Counted from the stretch's first letter, positions 15,785-23,780 are shown. The stretch: 34,181 nucleotides of DNA from Oscillospiraceae bacterium (GCA_902780785.1 CACZGS010000016.1:1-34181); one strand, 5' to 3'. The notes: generated from the letters alone by a model not told the origin. Program-made: numbers and translations.

Positions 15785-16546
15785 ATGAAATATTTACTTT
15801 GGTTGGCCGTTATTCTCGTAGCGCTTTTTTTGTCGTACTGGGCATTCCTTTTCATATGCTCATGCTTCGTGAATACTAAGAAGCTTTACGACAAACACAG
15901 CAGCTTTTACAGGTGGCTTCTGGTCAGTTCGACCTGGCACCTTATCTTTGTCGGCCGTGTTCATTTTCACACAAGAGGCATGGAGAAGATCCCTCTGAAC
16001 CGCAGATTCCTTCTTGTATGCAATCACCGTTCCAAGTTGGATCCGATCACCACATGGTATCTTTTGAGGGATTTTGATCTTGCATTCATCTCCAAGGAAA
16101 AGAACTTTCACGTACCCTGCTGGGGCAGGATCATAAGACGCTGCTGCTTTCTTCCCATCGACCGTGAGAATCCCAGAAACGCAATGAAGACCATCGAGAT
16201 GGCCGCAAACCTCATAAAGGACGATCAGGTATCGATCGCCGTTTATCCTGAGGGAACGAGGAATTTCGGCGAAGGTCTTCTTCCTTTCCACAACGGAATC
16301 TTCAAGATCGCTCAGAAAGCAAATGTCCCCGTCGTCATCTGCGGCATGAAGGGAGCAGAGAAGATGCCCAAGAATTTCCCGCTTCACGGGACCGATATCT
16401 ATTTCGAGGTGTTAGACGTGCTGACAGAAGAACAGGTCAGGACCACACGCTGCAACGATATCGGAGATTACGCAAGAGATCTTATGTTGTCATTTGTCGA
16501 GAATAATCAGGAGGAGGAACAAAATGTCAACTTACGTACTGTTTAA
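15785..16546 (+). CDS. plsC: 1-acyl-glycerol-3-phosphate acyltransferase (PlsC family)
   Basis: A 253-residue membrane-bound acyltransferase that adds the second acyl chain to lysophosphatidic acid, giving phosphatidic acid. One N-terminal membrane helix (residues 4-28) is followed by the family motifs: NHRSKLDP with His81 and Asp86 (H-x4-D catalytic motif), LPIDRENPRNA, YPEGTRN at 154-160 and VPVVICGM. The ATG follows CAGGTAGGG. It overlaps the downstream lipid-kinase gene by 23 bases, so the two are cotranslated and probably act on the same lipid pool. Confidence 0.92.
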   Translation: MKYLLWLAVILVALFLSYWAFLFICSCFVNTKKLYDKHSSFYRWLLVSSTWHLIFVGRVHFHTRGMEKIPLNRRFLLVCNHRSKLDPITTWYLLRDFDLAFISKEKNFHVPCWGRIIRRCCFLPIDRENPRNAMKTIEMAANLIKDDQVSIAVYPEGTRNFGEGLLPFHNGIFKIAQKANVPVVICGMKGAEKMPKNFPLHGTDIYFEVLDVLTEEQVRTTRCNDIGDYARDLMLSFVENNQEEEQNVNLRTV

Positions 16547-17381
16547 CATGGCATCCGGAAACGGAAGAGGTAAGGAAAAAGCAGATGAGCTCAAGGTTTT
16601 CCTTCGCGGCAAAAAGGCAGTTTACAAGGACATCACCAAGATCAAGGACTGGAGCAGCTTTTTCGCTGACCTGAGCTTCAGGGAAGACGAGGTCATCATC
16701 TGCGGCGGTGACGGCACATTGAACCACTTCATCAACGATACTGAAGGCTTAAAGTATAATATCCCGCTCTATTACTATCCTACGGGAAGCGGCAACGACT
16801 TCTGGAACGACATCGGCAAAAAGCCCGGTGACAACCCGATCAGGATCGAACAGTACCTGAAGGACCTGCCGTTTGTTGAAGTAAACGGCATGAAGATGCG
16901 TTTCCTTAACGGCATCGGTTACGGCATTGACGGTTACTGCTGCGAAGTCGGCGACCAGCAGAGAGCTGCCGGCAACAAGAATATCAACTATGCAGGCATC
17001 GCCATCAAGGGGCTTCTCTTCCACTATAAGCCCACAAATGCAGAGATCGAAGTCGACGGACAGCATTACTCATATAAGAAAGTATGGCTCGCGCCTTCTA
17101 TGAACGGACGTTACTATGGCGGCGGCATGATCGCCACACCTGATCAGGACAGACTTTCCAAGAACAGACTCCTCTCGCTCCTTATCTTCCACGGCAGCGG
17201 CAAGATCCCCACGCTTGCCATCTTCCCTTCTATCTTCAAGGGCAAGCATGTTGATCACAAGAAGAACGTCGAGGTTAAGACCGGCCACAGGATCAAGGTA
17301 ACATTCGACCGTCCTGTCGCACTCCAGATCGACGGTGAGACAGTGCTTAACGTCAAGACATATACAGCGTACAAGGAATAA
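16524..17381 (+). CDS. Diacylglycerol/lipid kinase (DagK/YegS family)
   Basis: A 285-residue kinase of the DAGK catalytic family. The ATG at 16524 follows GGAGGAGG; an earlier in-frame start at 16494 would give a basic non-conserved extension. The nucleotide-binding signature is CGGDGTLNHFIND (GGDGT at 61-65), followed by PTGSGNDFWND (88-92) and a C-terminal beta-sandwich with LQIDGETV. DgkB-type enzymes recycle diacylglycerol to phosphatidic acid, the product of the upstream PlsC, so the pair fits phospholipid turnover. A strong terminator follows. Confidence 0.9.
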   Translation: MSTYVLFNMASGNGRGKEKADELKVFLRGKKAVYKDITKIKDWSSFFADLSFREDEVIICGGDGTLNHFINDTEGLKYNIPLYYYPTGSGNDFWNDIGKKPGDNPIRIEQYLKDLPFVEVNGMKMRFLNGIGYGIDGYCCEVGDQQRAAGNKNINYAGIAIKGLLFHYKPTNAEIEVDGQHYSYKKVWLAPSMNGRYYGGGMIATPDQDRLSKNRLLSLLIFHGSGKIPTLAIFPSIFKGKHVDHKKNVEVKTGHRIKVTFDRPVALQIDGETVLNVKTYTAYKE

Positions 17382-17397
17382 GTTTACATATACGAAT

Positions 17398-17431
17398 AAG
17401 GCCCGCCGGAAATGATTCGGCGGGCTTTATT
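17398..17431. terminator. Terminator after the lipid-kinase gene
   Basis: GCCCGCCG (17401-17408), a 9-base loop and CGGCGGGC (17418-17425) followed by TTTATT. The stem extends by A-T pairs through a G-T pair. The weaker T-richness on the minus side may also serve the convergent TSCPD gene. Confidence 0.85.
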
Positions 17432-17457
17432 CATGTCTGCATTTTTATGTTCAGATC

Positions 17458-17706
17458 TTATCCTGCGTACTGGTCGATGGCCTTCGCGAGCTGGTCGGCG
17501 CAGGATGTTCCCTTCATTCCGCAGGTGTTGCCTCTTAAGATGTCGGCAACTTCCTTAGCATCCTTGCCTTCGACAAGTCTTCCGATAGCCTTAAGGTTGC
17601 CGTTGCAGCCTCCGACATACTTTACGTTATAGAGCTTTCCGTCTTCGATATCGAAATCTATCTGGATAGAGCAGACACCCTTGGGGTTAAATGTTACATG
17701 TTCCAT
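17458..17706 (-). CDS. TSCPD-domain small protein (TIGR03905-like)
   Basis: An 82-residue protein with four Cys at 12, 34, 62 and 69 in the contexts KGVCSIQ, GGCNGNL, NTCGMKGTSCADQL. The last motif is the TSC-x-D that names the TSCPD domain, also found at the end of some B12-dependent ribonucleotide reductases; the stand-alone small form is common in Clostridia. The four Cys suggest metal or redox chemistry, but the function is not known. GAGGAG precedes the ATG. It lies 29 bases after mgtE on the same strand and is likely cotranscribed with it. Confidence 0.85.
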   Translation of the reverse strand: MEHVTFNPKGVCSIQIDFDIEDGKLYNVKYVGGCNGNLKAIGRLVEGKDAKEVADILRGNTCGMKGTSCADQLAKAIDQYAG

Positions 17707-17735
17707 ATTATTTCTCCTCTTTTAACATTGTTACA

Positions 17736-19139
17736 TCACATCGCATGGAGCTGCATCACGTTGATCAGCAAGAGCCAACTCATACCGTAGTAGCAGCCTA
17801 CGGCGATAAGGTCGTTGACCGTAGTGATCAGGGGTCCTGATGCTACAGCCGGGTCGATATTGATCCTCTTGAAGAACAGCGGGATCAATGTGCCGATGAT
17901 GGACGAGAATATCATCGATACGAGCAAGGATACGCCGATGCATCCGCTTACCGCGAAAGCAAATATGGGTTCCTTATGCTTGATGACCATAAGGTAGACA
18001 CCGATAAGAATTACCGATGCGATACCAAGGATTAGACCTACTGAGAGACCTACCTTGGATTCCTTGAATACGAGCTTGAACTTCTGTGCGGCAGTAAGGT
18101 TCTCGTCCGTAAGCACTCTGATCGTGACAGCGAGCGACTGCGTACCGACGTTACCTGCCATGTCGAGGATCAGTGACTGGAATGCCATGATGATCGTAAG
18201 CTGTGCGATAACTGCTTCGAAAGCGCCTACCAGAGTTGATACGATCATGCCGAGGCACAAAAGGATAAGAAGCCATGGCATTCTCTTCCTGATACTCTGA
18301 CCCAAAGGTTCCTTAAGGTCTTCTTCTGCAATAAGTCCGGCGAACTTAACGTAGTCTTCACCGAGCTCATCATCGACAACTTCTACGATACTCTGCGATG
18401 TGATAACGCCTAAGATCTTGTTATCTTCATCAAGTACCGGGATCAAGTCCTCCGAATAATCCTTGAGCTTCTCGATACAATCGTCGATCTTCTCATTAGC
18501 GTATACGTAAGGGAACGATGTAACTATCAGTGTGTTTAAGTCCGTCGTGCTCCTTGCCGTAATGAGGTCTTTTAACGTGAGAGCTCCGTAGAACAGTCCG
18601 TCATCGTCCTCAACGAAGAGTGTCGAGATGTTGTCATTCTCTTCTGCCTGGGTTACGAGCTCTGTCATCGCCTGCTTGACCGTGAGGTTCAGGCCGATCG
18701 TGATGAAGTTCGCGGTCATCTTGGAACCGATCTCATCCTCATCGTAGGATGCGATGATGCTGATCTCTTTCCTGACCTCGGTATCGAGAGCGTCGATGAT
18801 CAGGCCGCGTCTCTCTTTCTCGAGCTCACGCAAAACATTCGCAGCGGTATCCGTCTCGAGTTCGGCAACAACCGCAGCAGCACGCCTTATGTCCATCTCA
18901 TTGAGATAAGTGCTTACCTGCTCTTCTTCCAGACACTCGAAAGCCTCCGCAAGCAAAGTCTTGCCGCAGACCCTGAAGAGCTTCTTCCTCTCCTGGTCGG
19001 AGAGCTCCTCCAATATCTGCGCAATGTCACTTGCGTGATAATCTTCTAACTTGTAATGAATTACCCTTGGGGAATCGTTACCCCTCATCAGCGAGATTAT
19101 CTCGTCCTGATAATCTCTTCTTATTTCCTTCTCTGCCAT
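17736..19139 (-). CDS. mgtE: MgtE magnesium transporter
   Basis: A 467-residue magnesium channel/transporter. The cytoplasmic MgtE_N domain (about residues 35-135), two CBS domains (about 138-260) and five membrane helices (about 288-467) are in the usual order. The channel signatures are present: DMAGNVGTQSLAV and DPAVASGPLITTVNDLIA, the latter with the Asp of the magnesium-binding pore. The CBS and N domains gate the pore in response to cytosolic magnesium. AGGAGGA precedes the ATG. Transcription appears to start near 19370, leaving a long leader with a terminator just before the ribosome binding site, so expression is probably controlled by attenuation. Confidence 0.96.
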   Translation of the reverse strand: MAEKEIRRDYQDEIISLMRGNDSPRVIHYKLEDYHASDIAQILEELSDQERKKLFRVCGKTLLAEAFECLEEEQVSTYLNEMDIRRAAAVVAELETDTAANVLRELEKERRGLIIDALDTEVRKEISIIASYDEDEIGSKMTANFITIGLNLTVKQAMTELVTQAEENDNISTLFVEDDDGLFYGALTLKDLITARSTTDLNTLIVTSFPYVYANEKIDDCIEKLKDYSEDLIPVLDEDNKILGVITSQSIVEVVDDELGEDYVKFAGLIAEEDLKEPLGQSIRKRMPWLLILLCLGMIVSTLVGAFEAVIAQLTIIMAFQSLILDMAGNVGTQSLAVTIRVLTDENLTAAQKFKLVFKESKVGLSVGLILGIASVILIGVYLMVIKHKEPIFAFAVSGCIGVSLLVSMIFSSIIGTLIPLFFKRINIDPAVASGPLITTVNDLIAVGCYYGMSWLLLINVMQLHAM

Positions 19140-19174
19140 TTGTTCCTCCTACAAAGTAAACAAACGACGGGAAC

Positions 19175-19207
19175 AAAAAACCTCTGCTTTGCTTCGGCAA
19201 ACAGAGG
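19175..19207 (-). terminator. Intrinsic terminator in the mgtE leader
   Basis: Minus strand CCTCTGTTTGC, loop CGAA, GCAAAGCAGAGG, then six T. The stem is 11 bp with one bulged G. It ends 24 bases before the mgtE ribosome binding site, so it would block mgtE expression unless an alternative structure forms. Confidence 0.88.
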
Positions 19208-19221
19208 AGACGATATATCAT

Positions 19222-19323
19222 TTAGTCCTTAAGGTCCGATACGGTCATCGCCTGGCGCTTTAAGGAACAAAGGATATTTCGGCCACGTTTCCCTCGTTTG
19301 TCGCAACTGTCACCAGCGTCCAC
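19222..19323 (-). CDS. Possible 33-residue leader peptide of mgtE
   Basis: A GTG at 19323 preceded by GAGGTG with 6-base spacing opens a 33-codon frame ending in TAA at 19224-19222. The product begins MDAGDSCDKRGKRGRN, with acidic residues first and then a very basic segment, and ends MTVSDLKD. The stop lies 14 bases before the terminator 5' arm. The start codon is within the ATACGGT arm that pairs with codons near the end of the same frame, and codons 8-11 contain the antiterminator strand CAAACGAGG. Position, site and overlap with both alternative structures suggest a translated leader; the frame is too short to prove coding. Confidence 0.45.
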   Translation of the reverse strand: MDAGDSCDKRGKRGRNILCSLKRQAMTVSDLKD

Positions 19324-19376
19324 CGTATTCACCTCACTTTTGTCAATGGGATTGGGGATTCTTGTCCCCGTCCGAA

Positions 19377-19405
19377 ATTTTAGCACGGCAATTAGTATTT
19401 GTTAA
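19377..19405 (-). promoter_or_regulatory. mgtE promoter
   Basis: Minus strand TTAACA (19405-19400), a 17-base spacer and TAAAAT (19382-19377): five of six matches in both boxes at ideal spacing. Confidence 0.72.
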
Positions 19406-19432
19406 CCCCGAAAATGCCCGTTTTGCTATATT

Positions 19433-19461
19433 TTTTCAAGGTTTTCGAAAACTGCTATAAT
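19433..19461 (+). promoter_or_regulatory. Promoter of the alpha/beta hydrolase gene
   Basis: TTTTCA (19433-19438), 17 bases, TATAAT (19456-19461) with a TG-n extension (TGCTATAAT). It faces away from the mgtE promoter and sits 31 bases before the hydrolase ATG. Confidence 0.6.
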
Positions 19462-19491
19462 AGGCCTCGGAATAATCACGGGAGACCTTTT

Positions 19492-21045
19492 ATGATCAAT
19501 TTCGGCTTTTCATATGTCGGCCTTATTTATCTCGCCATGCTCTTCATCCCCAACGGCATCTGGGCCAGGAACCAGCCCTCCGGATATGAGGAAGAAGCAA
19601 AGAAGGAAAGCAAGTTCCTTCTGGTCTTAGAGCGCACCGGCGAAGTGCTGCTTTGCGTTATGGCACTTATCTTCAAGGACACCAATGTCCGCCCGGGCTC
19701 TTTGTGGCTCGGCTGGCTCATACTCTCATTCGCGGCTATGGTGCTCTATGAGATCTACTGGATAAGGTATTTCAAGAGCGCGAAAACACTTGCCGACATG
19801 TATTCACCGATTGCAGGATTCCCTGTCGCGGGCGCTTCCCTTCCCGTAATCGCATTCTTCCTTCTGGGTATCTACGCATCCAATATCTTCCTGATCGGAG
19901 CTTCAGTCATAATGGGCATCGGGCACATCGGGATCCATATGCAGCACAGAAAGAATGCAGGCATAAAGTCTAACCGCAGGAAGGGCGTTAAGATCGCTCT
20001 CGGTATCATTCAGGTCATGGTCGCGATCCCTGTGTTCATCGTGATCGGCATCTCCATTTATTTCATTGCTGCAAGGAACATCACCTGGTTCTCCTGCCCG
20101 ATCGATCCGTTCAATGGAATCGAAGAGCAGACCTATGTTGAGATCAACGGCCAGAAGCAGTTCGTATCGATCCGCGGCAAGGACAGGACCAATCCCGTGA
20201 TCCTCTTCCTTCACGGCGGACCCATGGCTCCTGATTCATACGTAACCTACACATATTCCAACGAACTTATCGATGACTATACATTCGTATGCTGGGAACA
20301 GAGGGGCTGCGGAAGAACGTATTTCGCGAATCCCAAAGACAAAAATGAGACCGTGACGTTCGATCAGGCATTAGAAGACGTAAACGCAATGGCCGACTAT
20401 CTTTGCGACAGGTTCGGATGCGAAAAGATAATCGTCATGGGCCATTCATACGGCACCATACTCGGAGCAAGATTTGCTTATGACCATCCTGAAAAAGTCG
20501 CCGCATATATCGGCGTTGGCCAGTTCGTTAATGCACAGGCATCGCTTGAATCCTCATTCGCTGATGCGCTTGCGATAGCAGAAGCCTCAGGCGAGGACAC
20601 GACATATATGCGCAAAGCATACGATACTTATCTCGAAGAAATGTCATATGAGAGCCTCAACGAAGCAAACTCCTACGCAGCTACATACCACAAACCGATA
20701 GACTCAACGCCGATCATCCTTGCCGGTCTTAAGTCACCTTATCTGGCATCGGAGGACATCAAGTGGTTCCTGGTCGAAGCTGATGCGGAGAGAATGCAGA
20801 CACTGTCAGCAAACCTCATCTTCACCTGCATGGTTGTCGATATCAGAACGCAGACCAATTATAAAGTGCCCGTATATTTCATATCGGGCACTGATGACTG
20901 GAATTGTTCATATAAAGTTATGGCTGAATATGCATCTTCGATCGGCGCGGATTATCTCCTGATAGAAGACGCAAATCACACCGTTCAGCACGACAAGCCT
21001 GAAGAATTCACAGCTGCCGTAAAGAAGTTTTTGGCAGGTACCTGA
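19492..21045 (+). CDS. Membrane-anchored alpha/beta hydrolase
   Basis: A 517-residue protein. The ATG at 19492 follows GGGAGACC; the frame extends upstream across the promoter but cannot be used. The N-terminal ~200 residues hold about six hydrophobic helices. From about residue 225 an alpha/beta hydrolase of the proline-iminopeptidase-like branch follows: FLHGGPMAPDSY (oxyanion hole), CWEQRGCGRTY, nucleophile Ser319 in MGHSYGT, acid Asp468 or Asp469 in SGTDDW and His496 in DANHTVQHDKPEEF. The triad is complete. Likely substrates are small peptides or esters at the membrane surface. The fusion of a polytopic domain to this hydrolase is less common than the soluble form. Its stop abuts the convergent next gene. 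Confidence 0.85.
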   Translation: MINFGFSYVGLIYLAMLFIPNGIWARNQPSGYEEEAKKESKFLLVLERTGEVLLCVMALIFKDTNVRPGSLWLGWLILSFAAMVLYEIYWIRYFKSAKTLADMYSPIAGFPVAGASLPVIAFFLLGIYASNIFLIGASVIMGIGHIGIHMQHRKNAGIKSNRRKGVKIALGIIQVMVAIPVFIVIGISIYFIAARNITWFSCPIDPFNGIEEQTYVEINGQKQFVSIRGKDRTNPVILFLHGGPMAPDSYVTYTYSNELIDDYTFVCWEQRGCGRTYFANPKDKNETVTFDQALEDVNAMADYLCDRFGCEKIIVMGHSYGTILGARFAYDHPEKVAAYIGVGQFVNAQASLESSFADALAIAEASGEDTTYMRKAYDTYLEEMSYESLNEANSYAATYHKPIDSTPIILAGLKSPYLASEDIKWFLVEADAERMQTLSANLIFTCMVVDIRTQTNYKVPVYFISGTDDWNCSYKVMAEYASSIGADYLLIEDANHTVQHDKPEEFTAAVKKFLAGT

Positions 21046-22179
21046 TCAGCCCTGGGATTCGAACTTTTCGACGCCTTCCTTAAGGATCGTAATGATCGGC
21101 AGGTGCTGCGGGCAAACGCCTTCGCACTGGCCGCACTCGATGCAGTCTGAAGCCTTGCCGTTGCCGTCTCTTGCGACCAGACCGTTATAGAAGAAGTTAG
21201 GTCTCATGTCGCCCGGGAACTTGCGCTTGGTGTTGATCGCACTGATGATGTCGGGAATGCTGATGCTCATGGGGCATCCGTCAACACAGTATCTGCATGC
21301 TGTACATCCTACCTGCTCAACACGGAACATTACTTCAAGGACCTTGTCGATCGCAGCGCGCTCTTCATCTGTGAGCGGCTCGAAATCCTTAAAGGTATTC
21401 ATGTTGTCTTCCATCTGTTCCTGCGTGGTCATGCCGCTCAGGATCGTGGTAACGCCGGGAAGGCTTCCGACAAAACGGAATGCCCATGAAGCGACGGACT
21501 TATCGGGACGCACGCTCTTTAAGATCTCAGTGCACTCGTCATCATGGTTTGCGAGCTTGCCGCCCTTGCAGGGTTCCATGACGATGATCGGAATATTTCT
21601 CTCGGATAAGATCTTATAAAGCTCACCTGAATGTACGAGCGGATTGTCCCAGTCAGCATAGTTCAGCTGGATCTGGACAAACTCGACCTCAGGGTGCTTG
21701 TCGAGGATCTCAACAAGCAGTCCGGGCGTGCCGTGGAACGAGAAACCGAAGTGCTTGATCTTGCCTTCTTCTCTCTTCTGAATGCCCCAGTTGAAGCAGT
21801 CGTACTTAACATATGTATCGTAGTTGTTGCCGTCTTCAATGCTGTGGAGAAGGTAGAAATCAAAGTAGTCCACACCGCATCTGTCGAGCTGTTCCTGGAA
21901 CAACTTATCCCTGTCTTCAAGAGAGTGGATGTTCCATGCCGGAAGCTTTGTCGCGAGCGTGAAAGAATCTCTCGGATAGCGCTTAACGATCGCTTCCTTG
22001 ACAATCTTCTCGGAGTTGCCGCCGTGATAAACATATGCGGTATCGAAATAAGTGAACCCGGCATCGAGATACGCATCTACCATTTTGCAGACTTTGTCGA
22101 GATCAATGACTCCGTCAGTTTCCGGCAACCTCATAAGGCCAAAACCGATCTTCGGCATCTTGCTTACATCAATGCTCAT
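21046..22179 (-). CDS. Aldo/keto reductase with C-terminal 2[4Fe-4S] ferredoxin domain
   Basis: A 377-residue oxidoreductase. The AKR barrel (1-280) starts MPKIGFGLMRLPETDG and has DTAYVYHGGNSEKIV (catalytic Asp and Tyr), FYLLHSI (active-site His) and QIQLNYADWDN. The C-terminal part has two cluster motifs, CTACRYCVDGCP (Cys292, 295, 298, 302) and CIECGQCEGVCP (Cys346, 349, 352, 356). Such AKR-ferredoxin proteins are widespread in anaerobes; the true electron partner and substrate are unclear. CAGGAGGTG precedes the ATG. The stop codons of this gene and the convergent hydrolase lie back to back in TGATCA, so there is no gap between them. Confidence 0.93.
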   Translation of the reverse strand: MSIDVSKMPKIGFGLMRLPETDGVIDLDKVCKMVDAYLDAGFTYFDTAYVYHGGNSEKIVKEAIVKRYPRDSFTLATKLPAWNIHSLEDRDKLFQEQLDRCGVDYFDFYLLHSIEDGNNYDTYVKYDCFNWGIQKREEGKIKHFGFSFHGTPGLLVEILDKHPEVEFVQIQLNYADWDNPLVHSGELYKILSERNIPIIVMEPCKGGKLANHDDECTEILKSVRPDKSVASWAFRFVGSLPGVTTILSGMTTQEQMEDNMNTFKDFEPLTDEERAAIDKVLEVMFRVEQVGCTACRYCVDGCPMSISIPDIISAINTKRKFPGDMRPNFFYNGLVARDGNGKASDCIECGQCEGVCPQHLPIITILKEGVEKFESQG

Positions 22180-22308
22180 AGCAGCACCTCCTGACTAATT
22201 TTCATAGGATTATAACTGCATTATAGACGAACGGATTTGGTGAGTGCTGTCTTATTCAGTTGAAAAATGTAAGTATTTTTGCAGTGTTCGGGGTGCGCGA
22301 AAATAAAA

Positions 22309-22335
22309 CATCCGCCCTCATAAAGAGAGCGGACG
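22309..22335 (-). terminator. Terminator after the sigma-fusion gene (repeat copy A)
   Basis: Minus strand CGTCCGCTCTC, loop TTTAT, GAGGGCGGATG, then TTTTATTTT: an 11-bp stem with two G-U pairs. Downstream of the gene at 22359. Its sequence is closely related to the hairpin after cysK. Confidence 0.85.
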
Positions 22336-22359
22336 CTTGAATTCTATGGAATATGTTCT
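22309..22359 (-). repeat. Hairpin-associated repeat, copy A
   Basis: The similarity with copy B (23899-23950) covers the hairpin arms and continues for about 20 more bases on the 5' side of the hairpin: over the 29 bases 22331-22359 versus 23922-23950 there are only four mismatches (shared GGACGCTTGA, TATGG, ATAT, TTCT). It reaches the stop codon of the sigma-fusion gene. Confidence 0.7.
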
Positions 22360-23765
22360 CATTTTCTAACAAGCGGGATTTCAAGAGCTATGAGGGAACC
22401 GCTTCTTACTATTGAAACGCTGTGATCAGATCCTCCAATATGGACCAGTCTGTCCCCGTCGGCGCCCTGATTGTCATCCTCAAGCGTAAATCCTTCAGAA
22501 ATATACTTCTCTATAAGCTTATCAACCAGCTTGTCTGCAAATTCTGCATCTTCTCCATAATAGTGCAGCTGCAGCTTAACCGTTGAGTAATCGCCGCCTT
22601 CAAATACGGTAGGGCAACTGAACCCGGAGAACACCTGGATCGAACCGAAATAGAAATCTCCCCCTTGGAATGTCCAGGAAAAACTGTTTTCAGTGGTGAA
22701 AGGCGGATTATCTTCAGGCGCGATCATGTTCTTGAAATACTCTTCCTTGGTCATGCCGTCATGTACTTTGCCCGTCTTCCAGATGTTTTCAACACACTCA
22801 TCTACAGACATTCCATCCATGCACATATAGAAAGAATCTTCAGTGATCTGCTGGGATGTCTCTGTTGTCTCTGACTCCGTATCTGATGTCTCTGTCCAAA
22901 CCGGATCATCTGCATAATCACGCGATGTATCCTGCTCACTGTACCTGGTTTCTTCAGGATCAACACGTCTATTTTTCTTGCTCTTGGATACGATACCCAA
23001 AATTATTCCGATCGTTGCGCCTACTGCAACTACAGCTGCGATGCTACCAATTAAGATTTTAGTTTTCATAATATCTGTCCCTTTCTTGATTGCTTCTGTC
23101 GAAGCTTTAATATTTACTCCCTTGCCGGAAGCTTCTGTTGATGCGGACAGATTAGCTAATGAAGCAGGCATGGGCTTTATTGCCACCTGCTCTGATTCTT
23201 TTACGAAAAGTTTTGTCAGGAACGGTATAGCCATACCGAACAGCTTCGTGTCTTTTTCTTCTTCATACTTCTCGACCTCCTTCTTGATTTTGTTTCTGGC
23301 AAAATTCAGACGGCGGCGTACTGTTCCTTCCGGAACGTCAAGCGCTTCAGCGATCTCTTTGGTGCTCATGTCATCAAAGTAGAACAGGATAAGTGTTCTT
23401 CTGATATCATCAGACAGTTTGTTGTTAATGATATCCATGACGATCTTTCTCGCTTCTTCCGATTCGACGATCGAATCAGGAAGGAAATCCTCTGCGATCG
23501 CTTCAACATCGTCAAAGAACTCGTCTTCCACAGTGTCTGTCTTCGTCCTTGTGAGACGGTTAAGACACTTGTTGGCAGCGATCTTCTTAAGCCATGGAAT
23601 AACCTTATCCTTGTCGTTTAATGTGTCATAGGATTCGATCAGGGTTACAAAGGTATCCTGTACGATGTCTTCTGCGTCAGCTTCATTCTTAAGAAGTGAC
23701 ATGGCAGTCCAATACACCGCGCGATAGGCTTCGTTGTAGATCTTTTCGAGTTCTTTGTCAGTCAT
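22359..23765 (-). CDS. ECF sigma factor fused to a membrane and extracellular domain
   Basis: A 468-residue protein. Residues 8-75 are a sigma70 region 2 (LLKNEADAEDIVQDTFVTL, PWLKKIAANKCLNRL) and 108-163 a region 4 (LILFYFDDMSTKEIAEALDV, GTVRRRLNFARNKIKKEV). A charged, low-complexity stretch (165-232) leads to one membrane helix (about 236-259, ILIGSIAAVVAVGATIGIIL). Residues 260-468 begin with a Ser/Thr/Glu-rich linker and continue as a compact domain with FSWTFQGGDFYFGSIQVF, likely outside the cell. So DNA recognition, membrane anchor and sensor are in one chain; release by proteolysis or control while membrane-bound is implied. AAAGGAGG precedes the ATG. No separate anti-sigma gene is adjacent. 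Confidence 0.88.
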   Translation of the reverse strand: MTDKELEKIYNEAYRAVYWTAMSLLKNEADAEDIVQDTFVTLIESYDTLNDKDKVIPWLKKIAANKCLNRLTRTKTDTVEDEFFDDVEAIAEDFLPDSIVESEEARKIVMDIINNKLSDDIRRTLILFYFDDMSTKEIAEALDVPEGTVRRRLNFARNKIKKEVEKYEEEKDTKLFGMAIPFLTKLFVKESEQVAIKPMPASLANLSASTEASGKGVNIKASTEAIKKGTDIMKTKILIGSIAAVVAVGATIGIILGIVSKSKKNRRVDPEETRYSEQDTSRDYADDPVWTETSDTESETTETSQQITEDSFYMCMDGMSVDECVENIWKTGKVHDGMTKEEYFKNMIAPEDNPPFTTENSFSWTFQGGDFYFGSIQVFSGFSCPTVFEGGDYSTVKLQLHYYGEDAEFADKLVDKLIEKYISEGFTLEDDNQGADGDRLVHIGGSDHSVSIVRSGSLIALEIPLVRK

Positions 23766-23780
23766 CTGACTTTGCCTCCT

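Larger units (their letters stand above)
19140..19370 (-). promoter_or_regulatory. mgtE leader RNA with attenuator
   Basis: About 230 bases lie between the predicted start and mgtE. From 5' to 3': a GGGGA/TCCCC hairpin; ATACGGT (19328-19322), which can pair with ACCGTAT (19245-19239) to enclose a ~80-base domain; inside it CAAACGAGG (19300-19292); then the terminator at 19207-19175. CAAACGAGG can pair with the terminator 5' arm CCTCTGTTTG with a single bulged U, forming a competing antiterminator. Magnesium M-box riboswitches often precede mgtE, but I cannot match the M-box consensus (no GGTGAGGCTCC, no GCTAAAGCTC). A small frame with a ribosome binding site runs through the domain. Confidence 0.65.

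Noticed and set aside
19205..19260. Partial likeness of the mgtE leader to a fluoride riboswitch (GGCGATGA, CTAAATGAT)
   Set aside because: The closing stem (GGCG with CGCC) and pseudoknot partners are missing, and mgtE is not a fluoride-resistance gene.
458..19425. 15-base exact match AAAATGCCCGTTTTG at 458-472 and 19411-19425, with TTTTGCTATA near both
   Set aside because: One match of this length is expected about by chance in 34 kb of this composition, and the surrounding sequence does not align.
21050..21070. GGGATTCGAAC resembling the T-arm of a tRNA
   Set aside because: It lies in the last codons of the aldo/keto reductase gene and no acceptor or anticodon stem can be drawn around it.
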